Positions 21,300 to 33,169 of a DNA stretch of 64,000 nucleotides are shown piece after piece. Every line of letters starts with the position of its first letter. The first letter of the stretch is position 1. The position numbers and the translations under genes are program-made. Source of the DNA: Agapanthus africanus (Eukaryota; Streptophyta; Magnoliopsida; Asparagales; Amaryllidaceae). Below the pieces are notes generated by a model. That model was given only the letters and a program-made list of their open reading frames with translations. It ran no database searches and was not told the DNA's origin. The DNA is taken from the NCBI GenBank assembly GCA_030015575.1, contig CM057337.1, forward strand, positions 290,680,044 to 290,744,043. Reading direction: 5' to 3'.

Positions 21300-22776
21300 T
21301 GTTAGTGTATATGCCCTAGAGGCCATTACTGTATCATACTAGCTTGTATATTACTTGATGGAAGCTTGGGATATTCACAGTTGTATAGACAATCTTGCTT
21401 AAAATGGTAGTATGCTACTTGGTTTGTCTCTACTTCAATATGTGCATGTGTTTCTTTTAGCATATCGCTTATATACATATTAGTAGAGCCCTTAGGATTT
21501 TTGCTTGATTACCAGCTGATGGCGCTCACACTCGTGGGGCTGGGTAATCCATAAGCACATCCTTATACAGGTCTCTAGTCGTAGGACTATCGCGACAGGG
21601 CATCGATACTTCGGAGTAGACTAGCGTATGCGCTTCTCATCCCAGCGGGGGAGACGGTCTGTCCTACAGCCGTCAGTACGTCGTACTTGAGATAGTATGC
21701 GGGTGCTCGTTAGGTTACGAGTACACTGGACAGGACTCGTCGGGAACTGTTGGTTGGTATTATACCTAACGTCAGTTATCAGTTCCCTGGTGACATGAGT
21801 ACAGCTTAGTCCGCCGACTTGACACTGTCACTTCGCCTCGAGTGTGTTCCTACTGTACTTAGATTACTACCCTACCATGGCTCAAAGGAGTCGTGCAAAC
21901 AGGTAGTAGTTGGGTGCAGTCCTTTAGCACTTGGAGGCAGTGACGGTTAGACAGGATTCGTCTTTCCCGGTATTGGGGGTTGACATCGCGCTGTGTCTAG
22001 GAGAGCCATTACACAAGTAGTCCCTGGCCAGGGCAAGCGAGATATACTGGTAGGTTTCCATTGTTATCTCAGGGTGTTCTGGGATACACTCCGACACGAC
22101 TTGTACCGCTATTAGGGGACTGACGTTTACCGCCCCCTAGGCCCGCCATGCGATGTATCAGACGAATAGACCGGACTGTACGGAGATTGTCACATACAGG
22201 CTCAGTAGGAGTTTAGATGGGTTTACCTCATCAGCCTTCTTATCGACATCTACCTGGGGACCGTTACGTACAGCTAGTGCCGCTTGCGGTCTGTGGTTAA
22301 ACCCACTGCCAGCGTAGTGTCGAGTCTTTAGAGTCCCATACAGAGAGTTTCCCTGCACTGGGCGAAACGTGTAGAGGCCGTATGGTTTTACGGCAGGGCT
22401 GCGATCACTTGCGTACACTTGTGTGTGTATGTTGTTCGGGCAGGCAATACTAGTGGGCTTTGGTTTAAGCCGGATTCTAGTATTGCACAGATGGATTTGT
22501 TTTGTCTTCTGTGCATTCGCATTCTACGGAATGCGGATGCGGGTGTGTATGCACAGATTTGCGGAGTGGAGAAGGAGGAGGTGCCTCATTAGGGTTTTGA
22601 CAGTTGGTTCGGTCAAAACCATTATGAGCCGGGGACATTATTTACTAATCCTATTATTGATAATTATGTTATGGATAATTACATTGACCATTTGACCATC
22701 TTGACTTTGTTGACCGTTTGACCAAAATTGACTAGGATCTTCTCGAAAGGTCTAAAGTATTCTTTGGTTTTCTTTT
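21300..22776 (+). repeat. 3' LTR of B, interrupted by C1
   Basis: It matches 13368-14830 with about 3% difference and stops where C1 begins at 22777. CTTTT at 22772-22776 is the expected target duplication of C1. The core hairpin GGGAACTG/CAGTTCCC is at 21742-21787. The last 0.6 kb of the LTR should lie beyond the window. Confidence 0.9.
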
Positions 22777-25195
22777 TGTTGCTCCACGGCAGTGCCCCGG
22801 CCGTCTACTCGAGGCCAAAATGCGGAATCAAAAATTTTCTTAACTTTAAACCGGCGCTACCGCGGACAAAATACCCGGATCGTGACCATTAACCTAGTTC
22901 TAGCAAACAAGAGAGAGGGTAGAATGCTATACCGAGCGATCCGTGTCCTTCGGTCTTCGTCTCCACTCCAATCTCCCGCGGAGTCTCCGTCCGTCACCTC
23001 CTCGTCGGAAAAGGAACCACGTAGCCGGATTCTTTTACGGGCTCCCACCTCTGGATCGAGGCAACTCGGGCGCAAAGTTGGCTTGCCGACGCGTCCAAGG
23101 GTACTGTAGGTTGTAGTGTAGAGGCTTGTTTCTTTGGGGTTTGTGAAGTTGCCATGGTATGACGGAGGTATGAAGAACTTTGGAGAGAGCTAGAATTTGA
23201 GTAGCAAGTGAAAATGAGAGATGAATAATTTCCCTCATCCAAAATGAACCTCTCTCATCCTCTCCCCTCCAAAAAAATGTGGCCGGTCATGATGAGAGGG
23301 AAAATAGCAACAAGGGAGGTGAGTGTAGGGATAGCTAATGGTGACCACAACCAAGTGAAGAAAAAGAGGAATTAATGTCACAACCATTTCTAATCAAAGT
23401 CAAAAACAAATCCTTTCACATTAATGCAAAAGAAGAGATAAGAAACGAATCTCATGATGCTAAGAATATCCTGAAGCCACATAAGCAAACAACCCCCTCC
23501 ACAAAAGCTAATTTGCAAAATTGCAAATAAGCCCCTCTATCGGAAATGTCCGGCCGTGAAGGAACAAAGGAAAACTGGCCGGATCGGAAAGCAAACTAGA
23601 AACTTCAGAAAACTGATCCCGTAATAAATTACAGGAAAACCCCACTGCAGCATATACATGCCCGCATTTGTATTCCCACTGAATACAAATGCAACGTGAC
23701 AAAATCTACACTGTCTAATACTAGGATTCGGCTTAAGCCAAAGCCGGCTAGTAAAAACCGTCCGATCACGATCCGTGCCATACCGCACGTATCTGATCGA
23801 ACCCTGCTATATCTCCATACGGCCTCTACAGCGTTTCGCCCGAAACTTGAGTAACTGTGTGTGGTGGACTCTAAAGACTCGTCAATACTATGGCTGTGGA
23901 TTTAACCACTAGCACGTCAGAGGTATTAGCAATACGTGACGGGATACCAGCTATCGACCAAAAGGGACGTCAATGAGAGAACTCATCCTGACACCCTACT
24001 GAGCCTGTCAGTGACAATATCCGTACAATCCGGTCCGTTCGTCTATGAGTATCGTATGGCGGGCCTAGGGGGTTAGTAAAAGTCAGACCCCCAATAGCGG
24101 TACAAGTCGTGTCGGAGTGTAGCCCAGTACACCCTGAGATACTACTGGAATACCTACCAGTAAATCTCCTGCCTCGCCCGAGGGCTTTGTGTAATGGCTC
24201 TCTTAGACACAGCGCGACCTCACCCCCAATACCGGGAGAGACGAACCCCTGCAGATCCGCTCACTGCCTCCATGTGGCTCAGGACTGTACTCCTTTGAGC
24301 CGTGGTAGGGTAGTAATCAAAGCACAGTGGGAACTCACACGAGACAAATGACGATCTCAGGTCGATGAACTAACCTGTACACATGTCACCAGGGAACTGC
24401 TATCTGACGTCCGGTATAATCCCAACTAGCAGGTTCCCGGCGAGTCCTGTCCGGTGTACTCATAACCCAATGAGCACCTGTATACATCTTAGGTGAACCA
24501 ACTGACACCAGTGGCTTGTGAGACCGGCCCCCGCCCCTCGTCGGGGTCTCGACTGTATACACTAGTCTACTAATGGAGTATCGATGCCCAGTCTTGAAAC
24601 TCCCACGACTAGGGACCTTTTAAGGATATGCTTATAGACCCCAGCTCCCACGTATATGATCGCCATCATACTGCTGGCCGTCAAGCTAGAATCCTAAGGG
24701 CTCTATCAACGTGTAATAGCGACTCGTAAGGTCATGTTCATATCAGTTTTTTGCATTTTCATACCGCCCAATTTTTATCACATTGCATATCGGTAGATAC
24801 TCTTGAGCCGTGTTTGCTAGTCAATTGCAGGATACAGGTTCTCGGCTCTAAACGGTGAAATTCATGGAAAAACATGACAAAACCCGAGTTCCTGCCAACC
24901 ACAGATAAAACACGGATCTCCGCTCTTTATCCGTCTGTTGCCACACACCAGTTTAAGAGACAAAATGGCAAATCGAATGTCGTTTTCATGCACAAGGCTC
25001 AATGGCTGCATAAGATCCAAGAAATCTACATGGAGCTCGAGGAAATCATGACAAAAAGATCCATGTCCAATCACCTTTTGATCCACTAGAATTCTGGAAG
25101 AAATGTGGAAATATTATTAGAAACAACATGTACCAGACAAAAGGGGACAGAAGGCCAGGGAAGCACAGAAAATACCATGCCCCAACTCCATCAAA

Positions 25196-25246
25196 CGGCC
25201 GCGGAACCACGGCCAATGGGGGGTCTTGGCCGCGGTTCCGCGGCCG
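25196..25246. other. Long GC-rich hairpin in the solo LTR
   Basis: Two 21-bp arms, 25196-25216 and 25226-25246, pair with one mismatch around the loop TGGGGGGTC. The core GGCCGCGGTTCCGCGG is the same motif as the leader hairpins of the Copia families, although this LTR is otherwise unrelated to them. Confidence 0.85.
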
Positions 25247-25335
25247 TACTGGCGCCGCAGTTGGTAAAATTGCAGGGGCATTTGGGTCTTTTAATGAAGG
25301 GTCAGAATTTTGCCCTAGGTTTTCATTCTCCAGCC

Positions 25336-25343
25336 TATAAATA
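25336..25343 (+). promoter_or_regulatory. TATA box of the solo LTR
   Basis: TATAAATA sits in a GC-poorer setting about 100 bp after the GC hairpin, with an AATAAA about 140 bp further on. This is the usual U3/R spacing of a plant LTR. Activity is inferred. Confidence 0.55.
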
Positions 25344-26473
25344 GCCCAGAACCTTGTGAAGCCAAGGGGGGCATAATCTTGTATTTTTCTAGGTTTAGAA
25401 TACTTGTTTCTTCTTCCTTTTCTCATCTCTTCTCCATTGAAAATCTTGTAGTGAGCTTTTGTGAGGGAAGAATGATGAATAAAGAAGAACCTTTTACTTA
25501 TCATGCTTGTCTTGTTCTTTAGTTAACTTGTTAATTGTTGTAATTTTCATTTGTTAAGTAGTTGTTGTTATTTATTGTTGTTTCTTTCTTTCTCTTTTCC
25601 TTTATCCTTAAAAACAACCATGATGCTTACGCTTGATCCTTGCCGAGGTGAGGTCGCAAATAGCTAGTTGTTATCTTCTAATCTCCTTCTTTCTATCTTC
25701 CTCTTTTGTTTTGTTTTCTTTTCATTATGATGTGTGAGTAGTTTCATACTTGTTAGGGTAGTATAAGGGAAGTTTGAGAGAAGGAAATCTCTCTCACTCT
25801 TTCCTTGCCCAACATCTTAAATCGACTCCCGTTAATTAAACCACAATCCGCTCCTGACGGCGCCCTATCCTACATGATAGCGGTGATTCCGTAGTGAGAC
25901 CGGTTGTGGTTGAATTAACCGGAGGTTATGGCTAAGAGCCAAGAACGGACGGACAAGCACCAAAAGGAAGAACTTATGCGTTGGAAAGCCTAGCTTATAC
26001 TCGCAAGTTTCTTCCTAGTCGTGCTAATCCCCGTTGTTGCCGATTACCGTAACACCGATATTAAGAGTGGCAACGAAAGAGGTGAGCGACTCCTAACTCA
26101 AACTAACCTAATCCTAACCCTAACAAGCTCTCTTTACATATCATTTTAACACTTAGTTAATCACAAACAAATCTGGAAAACTGGACTTAACTCGTTAAAG
26201 CACATAGAAAAAGATTCCCATCTCCCTGCGGACGACCCGTACTCAACCGGCTAGTTACAAGCGAAACCGTTTTGATTGCGGTAATTAACTAAACTTGAAC
26301 ACGCAGAATCTCTACCAATCAGGTCACCTAAAGCAGTACACGAAGATAAAGATAAACCAGATAGCATACTATCATCTTGAGTAAGACTGTCCTACTGGGA
26401 CAGGTCCTCCCTCAATCATTGCAATCACGTGCCTGTGATCTAATAATTGACTCTGAGGGCACTATCTCCAACA

Positions 26474-26488
26474 ATCTCCCACTTGCAC
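26474..26488 (-). other. Polypurine tract of C1
   Basis: On the minus strand this reads GTGCAAGTGGGAGAT next to TGTTGGAGATAG, the LTR start. It is identical to C2. Confidence 0.85.
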
Positions 26489-27338
26489 TCAAGGCTAGTT
26501 ATTGTGATGTCGCATACTCATAGCCCGTGTGATACCGAACACCCAACTCCTCTACTAGTCAGTCTCACAAAGCTCGTTTGCGAAACTATTGCGTTCGAGG
26601 AATAGCCTCAGTGAGTGGATCCGCTGTGGTGTTTCTTTCTATGTCTTTCTTTATCTAAAGTTCGCGGAGAAAGCCATCTCCCGAAATGAGCAATACCTGT
26701 CTTAGAATATCTGGATGTCTGATGGGACCTAGTTCATAAATGAACTCCAAATCCAAACTTCTTAGACTGTATCGTCAACTGAACTTAATCAGTATGCTGC
26801 GCCATGCCTCCCTCAGTATCCGCCTGGACCACCTGTCCAAAATACTGCCCCTCGTCAGAGGGAGAACCATAACTCTGACGGCCACCCTGTCGTCCAGGTC
26901 ACCTTGGAAGCCTGGAATGATAACCGTCTCCTAAAGGAGGCTGCCGTTATCAAATCCCTAGAACACGCACTTATGTCCTAAAACTGCTTCCGATCGTTTC
27001 TCCAGGATTGGAATGAAATCAACTTATTGCATCTACTCCAAGAACAACATCTGGTGTGGTACTTGATATCTCATGATTGACTCAATTGTCTAAGCAAGTG
27101 ATCTGCCAATCATGCACATCCCTCTCCCCTTTGGTCTGTAAGACACCTTTAGAGAGGGTGACTCCATCACCTGCAGGTACACTACCGTGCCAGGAGTCGT
27201 CCATTCTAAATACTCATAGAATGCTGCCTAAGTACCCAGATTGGGAAACCACACAAATCTAGATCTAAAACCATAGATCTAGTAACCAGAAGGTCTGATA
27301 CAATATCCAAGTCCTATGTGGAGAAACCACTGTGTGAC
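26489..27338 (-). pseudogene. C1 pol remnant, RNase H and RT end part
   Basis: The segment aligns with the RNase H and late reverse transcriptase of D only as scattered similarity, for example the GTGGATCCGC block near 26615 and the ATCTGGATGTCTGATGGGAC block near 26709. It aligns well with C2 at 57800-58660. It is too decayed to code. It stops at the G insertion site; GTGAC (27334-27338) is the left target duplication. Confidence 0.75.
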
Positions 27339-30300
27339 TGTAACACCTGAGTTTAGGGTTAGTGGTAATCGTGTGTTAGTGTGGGGTTTTTGGTAAAAAG
27401 TTTACCAAAATGGGTTTCTAGTAATTTATCTGGTTTTATAGTTATTTTTGTAGGAATTTAACTCGATCGCACACACTTGTGCACGATAGCTAGGGTTAGG
27501 TTTAGAGTGACCTAGTTTGGGTGTGCATGGTGGGTTAACCATGTTTAGCCCACCATGGTAGGATTAGGGCCTTGCTTAAGATAATTGGGTGGATTTGTGA
27601 GCAAATTAGTTTAACTAGGGTGGTTGGTTTTGACCAAGGGTGCTTAGGAGGGTTTAAGGTTGACTTGCTAGAGAGAGAGAGAGATGTGATGGTTGCCATG
27701 ATGGGTTAAGGTTGTGTTACACCAAACCTTTTTGAATGTATCTTCTCACTCAAATCCCTCTCACTCACACTCAATTTCAGCCCCTAAAAACATCAGATCA
27801 GCCACCAAAACTACCCCATCAGCCCAACCTCAATCCATTCCAGCACACCATCAGCCCCCACAACCCATCACTTTAACATCAGCTTCAGCTTTTGAATTCT
27901 TTCAGAACTTCAGCAACATCATCTTGCAACAGCCCACTTCTAAAACAACACACACACCCTCACACCCTCAGCTTCCAATACAACATCATAACATCAGATT
28001 CAGTCCCTTTTCTTCAGCACTGCAACAGCAGCAGCTAATTTCAGCAAGCAGTGAGGCAGATCAGCTCCTCTTGGTTGGAATTTCAGCTCTTGGGACAGTA
28101 GGAGCATCACTCCAGCAGCACACCGCTCCCTCCATCTTCTTTCCTCCTTCAACTAGGATCTGTAGAGGTATAATTCCCCTAACCCAACTTCTCTCTGCTC
28201 ATGTTATGGCTTGGTGTAGTTTAGTGTGTATATTTGGTAGTTTAGTGCTAGTTGTAGAGATTTGGGGTGGAATTTAGTCAAGTAATGGCTTTAATGGTTA
28301 GCGTAACCTTAGTAAATGCTGCTTAGTCTAGTGGAACCAAGATTTATCCCAGATTTCATCAGAATAACCAATTTGCCCGACTTGGCGTAAATTAGCGATT
28401 TTAGAGACTTTTGAGCTTCTGTGGGATCTGCTGTTGACCCAAACCTTAAATCATAAAATTGGGAAGACTGTAGCACAGTGACCTTAGCAGAGACACACAC
28501 ACAGAGCACGGGGACCCACCTCCAAAATGAGGCCGCCGGTTTATTCCTTCTGGCAGCAAATTGCGGCCACAATAGGGGATATGGTGTTGGGTTTTTGTCT
28601 GTAGGGTTATTATGGGTAGTATAGGATTTTGGTATCTGTAACTTTTGCTGTTTGGTCCAGAGGCAAAATTTGGAGCTATAAATGCATTTTCGATGTTTTT
28701 AACCTTGTGCGACATGCGCATGATCCGCGTGGTTCTGTGGCGCGCTGCGTACCACAGCGCGTTGAAGTTGGTTCTGGTGAGTTCACACGCGTCGCGACGT
28801 GTCGTACGCACACGCTTTTAGTTTCACGCACGCGTATCCTTTTTGCGATAATTTTACGATTTTGGTGATTCTTGTGGTTTGGTGTTAGGTAATGTTAATA
28901 ATAGTTAGACTAGCCTAATTAGGAATGGTTAGGACCAAGTTAGCCTAGGAAACCCCAGATTACACAAAAATACCCTAAGTTTTCTATTGGTACAAAACTT
29001 GGCGTTTTTGAGCAAAACATAGCTTTTTGAGATCTGCTGCTACCCTTGTAGGTTCAGAATAAAATTGAGTGGACGATAACCTACTGGTGACACCCTGACC
29101 CAACCACCAGAGCCCGACCCTACCACCTTCTACCCAGGCCGCTCGAAAATTCATTCTGGCCGCAAATTGCGGCCAGACTAGGGAGTTAGGTCCTAGGGTT
29201 TTTTCTTCAGGTGTCTGCTACATTTTATAGGTCTCTGGTATATATATTTTTGTAATATCCTTACCTGGGTAAAATCTGGGGTAGTATATTGTTTTCTGGT
29301 GTTTTTGGTTTGCGCGATACGCGAGTGGTTCCGTGATTCGGCGTATCGCGGCATATCGGGTTAAGCGTTAGGCACACACACGCACATCAATTGGCGACAC
29401 GAGTTCTCGTTTTGTTTTATCACGTATGCTAGATTTTGATATTATTTGGACTCTTGTATAAATTCCAGGTTCGCAGGCGGGTACGTCAGACGCCGCCGGG
29501 AAAGGGAAGCAGGTGATCGGCTATACTTAGCACACGACCAGGTGAGTAGATTTAACATCTACGGGAAAATCGCCCGTATGGCGTTAAGCGTCAGGGCGTA
29601 GTAGGATGTTTAGTTTTATATGTTCATGCAAACATACTAAGTATCATACCCTTGTTACATATATAGAACTGGTAGTATAGAACACTGCACTGTCACTAAC
29701 GGTACATGCTGCACGAGCACGATTTATATGCTACACTCACACCGTTAGTGATTGCCATGACACTCACAGTATAGGATTGCTAGAAATTATAGGTATATTG
29801 ATTCCATTTCATTGATGTTGTCATGTTTTGCCATATCCATATATGCATATTTTTACCATGCGCACCTTGTAACTCATCATAATGCTTATATATATATATC
29901 TTGGACACATATGCATCAGTCCCATATTAGTGTACGTGTATATTGCTACACTCACTTAGCATATTTAGCTTCTCGCACATCCACACCTATACTCATATTC
30001 ATATGAAACATACATGGATGATATTGACTTGACTTAAAAACTAAGGGACCGCATATGGTATTTTCCAAACTGGGTATTTTTAGAAAAAGAGCGGTTTTCC
30101 CCTTTTCTTCCATACGATGCATGGTATGGATTTACGCATTAGATTGATTCACGTGATTTCTGGATTTGGGAACCGGAGTACTATTTTAAGAAATTACGCA
30201 CTGTTTAAAAAACCCGGTTTCCCTTGATTTGATATTTTAGTGCGTCCACCATGTGTTTTCTCGGTGCTTGAGCGATACATGGAAACCCGAGTCGAGGAGC

Positions 30301-31631
30301 TGGACGAGGCCGATTGCGGGTACATGGTGGACCCGGTATGGTACCCCGGGGCAAGAACGGATCGCTATGCAGTAGACGGTGAGCCTGACAAAGGGACTAC
30401 TACCTACTGGTGATTGGTTGGACCTGGCGGTTATCCGGAGGATACCGACCAGAGTCGAGAGATGGATACGGGACGACTCGTACTGCCGAGGCCGAGGGCC
30501 GATTCCGCAGACAGAGCCCGTGGGCTAATCCGGATTGACGGATGCCCGAGATATGAGGTTTTGCGTGTCGATGCTGGGCACGAGTTTTCTTGATATTTGG
30601 GTGCCGATGTTGGGCACTCGCGATTCTATGAGATTACAGGATTTGAGGGCCGATGTGGATGACGGCGCCTGAGTTGTTTTGGGATTGGGGTGTATTGACA
30701 GACACCAGTTATTTTTCCATGTTGACATTCCGTGCAGACATTATTTCTTCCCATATTCAGCATTTATTACTTTACATCTTATCCTGTAGCTAGCATACCT
30801 GATAGAGTGCACATGCATGCATATCATTGCGTACCCTGCTCATCATGTATAGGGTTGTTAGATCATTTCGCCATGTCTGATTATCACATATCTTGCTCAT
30901 TACATAGAAATGCCATTAGATCATCCATGTCGCATGATATTGAGCATTCAGTTCATCATATAGATGTTACCTGTTGGCATAGTTTAGAGTATCGCAGTAT
31001 GTGCATACTAGCGATTACCTTTATATGTTATCTACTGCTCACGAGTTGGCAACTCACCCCCGTTGTGCCACATTGTTCGCAGGTTGCCCTTGGAGTCGCG
31101 GCTGGCTGTTTACCGCACCTTTTGGCACAGATACCATTGCTAGTTGGTGGGTTTTGTACGGTATCTGTTTACCTTCAGTTGTATATTGATGTATCTAGTA
31201 TTCTCTATCTACCTTCATGTATTGACATAGAGACAGTTGTGGGGACGATATATGTTATCTTGTACTCTGGGGTCGAGCTCGTTGTGAGCCGACTTTATTT
31301 ATGCAGTCTTATATTTCTTATTATCTTCATTGTATTTTTACTTAGTCGTATCATCATCATCGTGATGCTCTATTTATTCCTTATGACAAATTCTTTTCTA
31401 AATGTTGTACTCAAATAAAATTATTAATTAACACATGAACTCAAAAAGGATTTCTACTAAATTAACTAAAGAGGTTTTCTAAACATTTAAACCATTTTTA
31501 CAAAAAAAATGTCTCAACACTCTACATTTAAATGGTTTTGATTTCTCTGTTGTCGGCTTACTTAGTCATGTTACGCCTTTAGACGTTACGTGGTTAAGTG
31601 CCGGTCACGGGCCGAACTTTGGGTCGTGACA
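27339..31631 (+). repeat. 5' LTR of G (4.3 kb)
   Basis: It begins TGTAACACCTGAG and ends GGTCGTGACA. It carries a GC palindrome CTGGCCGCAA/TTGCGGCCAG at 29156-29176, a related motif near 28545-28570 and AT-rich tracts near 29235 and 29890. Open frames at 27714-28277 and 30732-31418 are discussed under the rejected items. No gene is supported in this long stretch. Confidence 0.93.
29156..29176. other. GC palindrome in the G LTR
   Basis: Ten-base arms CTGGCCGCAA and TTGCGGCCAG surround a single base. The same palindrome is kept in the 3' LTR at 38474-38494. Confidence 0.8.
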
Positions 31632-31633
31632 AA

Positions 31634-31650
31634 GTTAGTATCAAAGCGTA
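31634..31650 (+). other. Primer binding site of G
   Basis: TTAGTATCAAAGC lies just after the LTR end and resembles the initiator-Met tRNA complement TGGTATCAGAGC with a few differences. Confidence 0.65.
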
Positions 31651-31862
31651 GGTTTTACCTTCGGAGTGTAGGATGACCCTGGTATGATGGAGTAGGTAGC
31701 TGCGGCAGGGTGGCGTGGCGTATGTTTGTTCCGCGACATACTCATGACGCGGCGCTCTGCCTAAGCGACCTTAGGACATATTGGTTGAAATTCCTTCCTG
31801 ATGTACATTTTTGTGATTCGAATTCCGTATCCTCATTAAATCCTACTTTCCTTTCAGCCGTT

Positions 31863-33032
31863 ATGCCGCCAAAGACTACGAGGGCACAGAGAGCGGCCGC
31901 GAGGGCCGAGATACGAGTTGACTCGTCCGAGACGAGAACTGATCCGGGTAGTACCCCTGTTCTACCCGAGCAGACTGTCCCTCCTATGACAGATCAGATC
32001 GCCACACTAGGGGCTGGTGTGCAGAAGATGCGCCAGGCGATGGGATCCAGCATGCAGGAGATGCGTCAGATGATAGGGTCGCTAGTTGAGATGCTTCGAA
32101 CGCAGCGACCAGAGGTAGCTCCACCAGTCACGGGAACCGCGATGATACCTACAGCACAGGCAGTTGCCCCTGCAGCCACGGAGGTGATTACAGTATCGTT
32201 AGCAGAATTCATGAGGCTGAAGCCTCCGGTCTTCATAGGCACCGATCCAGCCGAGGACCCGCAGTCTTTCATTGACAGGATGGCCCGGATATGCCGTTCC
32301 CTCAGATGCTCAGATACGCGATGGGTAGAGTTCGCGAGCTTTCGCCTGGAAGGACTTGCGCAGAAATGGTGTGAATCAGTTGAGAAGGGCAGGGCAGCAG
32401 GTCTTCCTCCTATGACCTGGACAGAGTTCGTGACGTTGTTCCTTGCCCGCTTCCTTCCTCAGAGTGTTAGGGATGCCCGAGCACGCAGATTTGAGTCCTT
32501 GCGCCAGACGCCAGAGATGACCGTGGCAGAGTACGATGTGCTATTCACCGAGCTATCAGACTATGCTCCGTACCTTGTGGCCACTGAGGAGTTGCGAGTC
32601 AAGAGATTTGTTCGAGGCTTGCTTACGCCACTGTTCCTTGCGATCAGCGCACAGCATTACGAGACATATGCAGCAGCCGTAGATGCAGCCCTATTAGTCG
32701 AGGCGCGCCTTGCAGAGACTTCGGCAGTCCCAGAGCCGAAGAGGTTTCGTACTGATACATCGGCACGGAGACGACCGTTCAGACGCCGCGACAGACACCT
32801 TGCAGGTGGCAGAGACTCGAGACGAGGTCAGCTTTTCAGCTATATTCCACAGGAGGGTCAGCCAGTATCATCCGGATGTTACCGATGCGGGAGTTTCTAT
32901 CATCGTGTTCGAGAGTGTCCTGAGATACCCCGCAGAGAGGCAGCCGTACCGCATGTCACACTTCCTCCTTCTCCACCCCAGAGGGCGTTGCCCATTGTAC
33001 CTACAGTTGCCCCGCGCCAGACTCAGGCATAG
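31863..33032 (+). pseudogene. Gag region of chromovirus G
   Basis: The likely start is the ATG at 31863, giving MPPKTTRAQRA, the usual MPP-type start of this lineage. A retrotransposon gag domain follows at about 32215-32690 (FIGTDPAEDPQSF, then WTEFVTLFLARFLP). A CX2CX4HX4C zinc knuckle (CYRC...HRVREC) lies at about 32878-32919. The product would be about 390 residues, in line with Del/Tekay-type gags. The leader between the primer site and this ATG holds nothing recognisable. Confidence 0.85.
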
Positions 33033-33169
33033 AGAGGCCGTGGTCGCGGAGGGTTTGTTCCTGAAGGGCGAGGCGGTCGAGGCAGAGGGCAGTCAGCCAC
33101 CGGCAGAGTACAGCCAGTTGCTAGTAGGGGACCGCCAGCTGCAGGTGAAGGACAGGCACGGGTTTTCGT

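Larger units (their letters stand above)
13368..22776 (+). mobile_element. Ty1/Copia retrotransposon fossil, family B
   Basis: B is a nearly complete forward copy: 5' LTR 13368-15472, primer site 15474-15485, leader to 17537, gag-pol to 21285, polypurine tract and 3' LTR from 21300. C1 is inserted in that 3' LTR at 22777. The two LTRs differ by about 3% over the shared 1.5 kb, giving about 1 million years at 1.3e-8 per site per year. The coding region is mostly readable with about three breaks. It is inserted in the right LTR of A1. Confidence 0.94.
24735..26321 (-). mobile_element. Probable solo LTR of a Ty3/Gypsy (Athila/Tat-like) element
   Basis: This is a 1587-bp insertion with TG...CA ends and a perfect 5-bp duplication GGTCA (24730-24734 and 26322-26326). 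It interrupts the C1 LTR exactly where C2 is continuous. A TATAAATA box at 25336-25343 and an AATAAA near 25478 read on the plus strand, so the element probably points forward even though its host LTR is reversed. The end block with CTCCCTGCGGACGACCC resembles Athila/Tat-type LTR ends. No internal region is present, so it fits an LTR-LTR recombination product. The insertion is certain; the family is tentative, and the strand given is that of the host LTR. Confidence 0.7.
22777..26473 (-). repeat. 3' LTR of C1, with a solo LTR inside
   Basis: It begins TGTTGCTCCACGGC, matching the C2 LTR start TGTAAGTGCACGGC base for base in length, and ends CTCCAACA. Without the insertion it is about 2.1 kb. 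The shared LTR core is at about 23860-24725, with GGGAAC (24402-24407) pairing GTTCCC (24433-24438). No gene is supported; the reading frames here lack any family match. Confidence 0.88.

Noticed and set aside
27714-28277. A 187-codon open frame rich in Ser, Pro, His and Gln in the G 5' LTR
   Set aside because: It is not kept open in the 3' LTR, is low-complexity, and has no recognisable domain.
30732-31418. A 228-codon open frame with a hydrophobic C-terminal half in the G 5' LTR, also open in the 3' LTR (49849-50538)
   Set aside because: Between the two LTRs most differences change the amino acid and few are silent, so there is no sign of protein-level selection. LTR copies start identical, so persistence over 2-3% divergence is expected by chance. 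No family resemblance.
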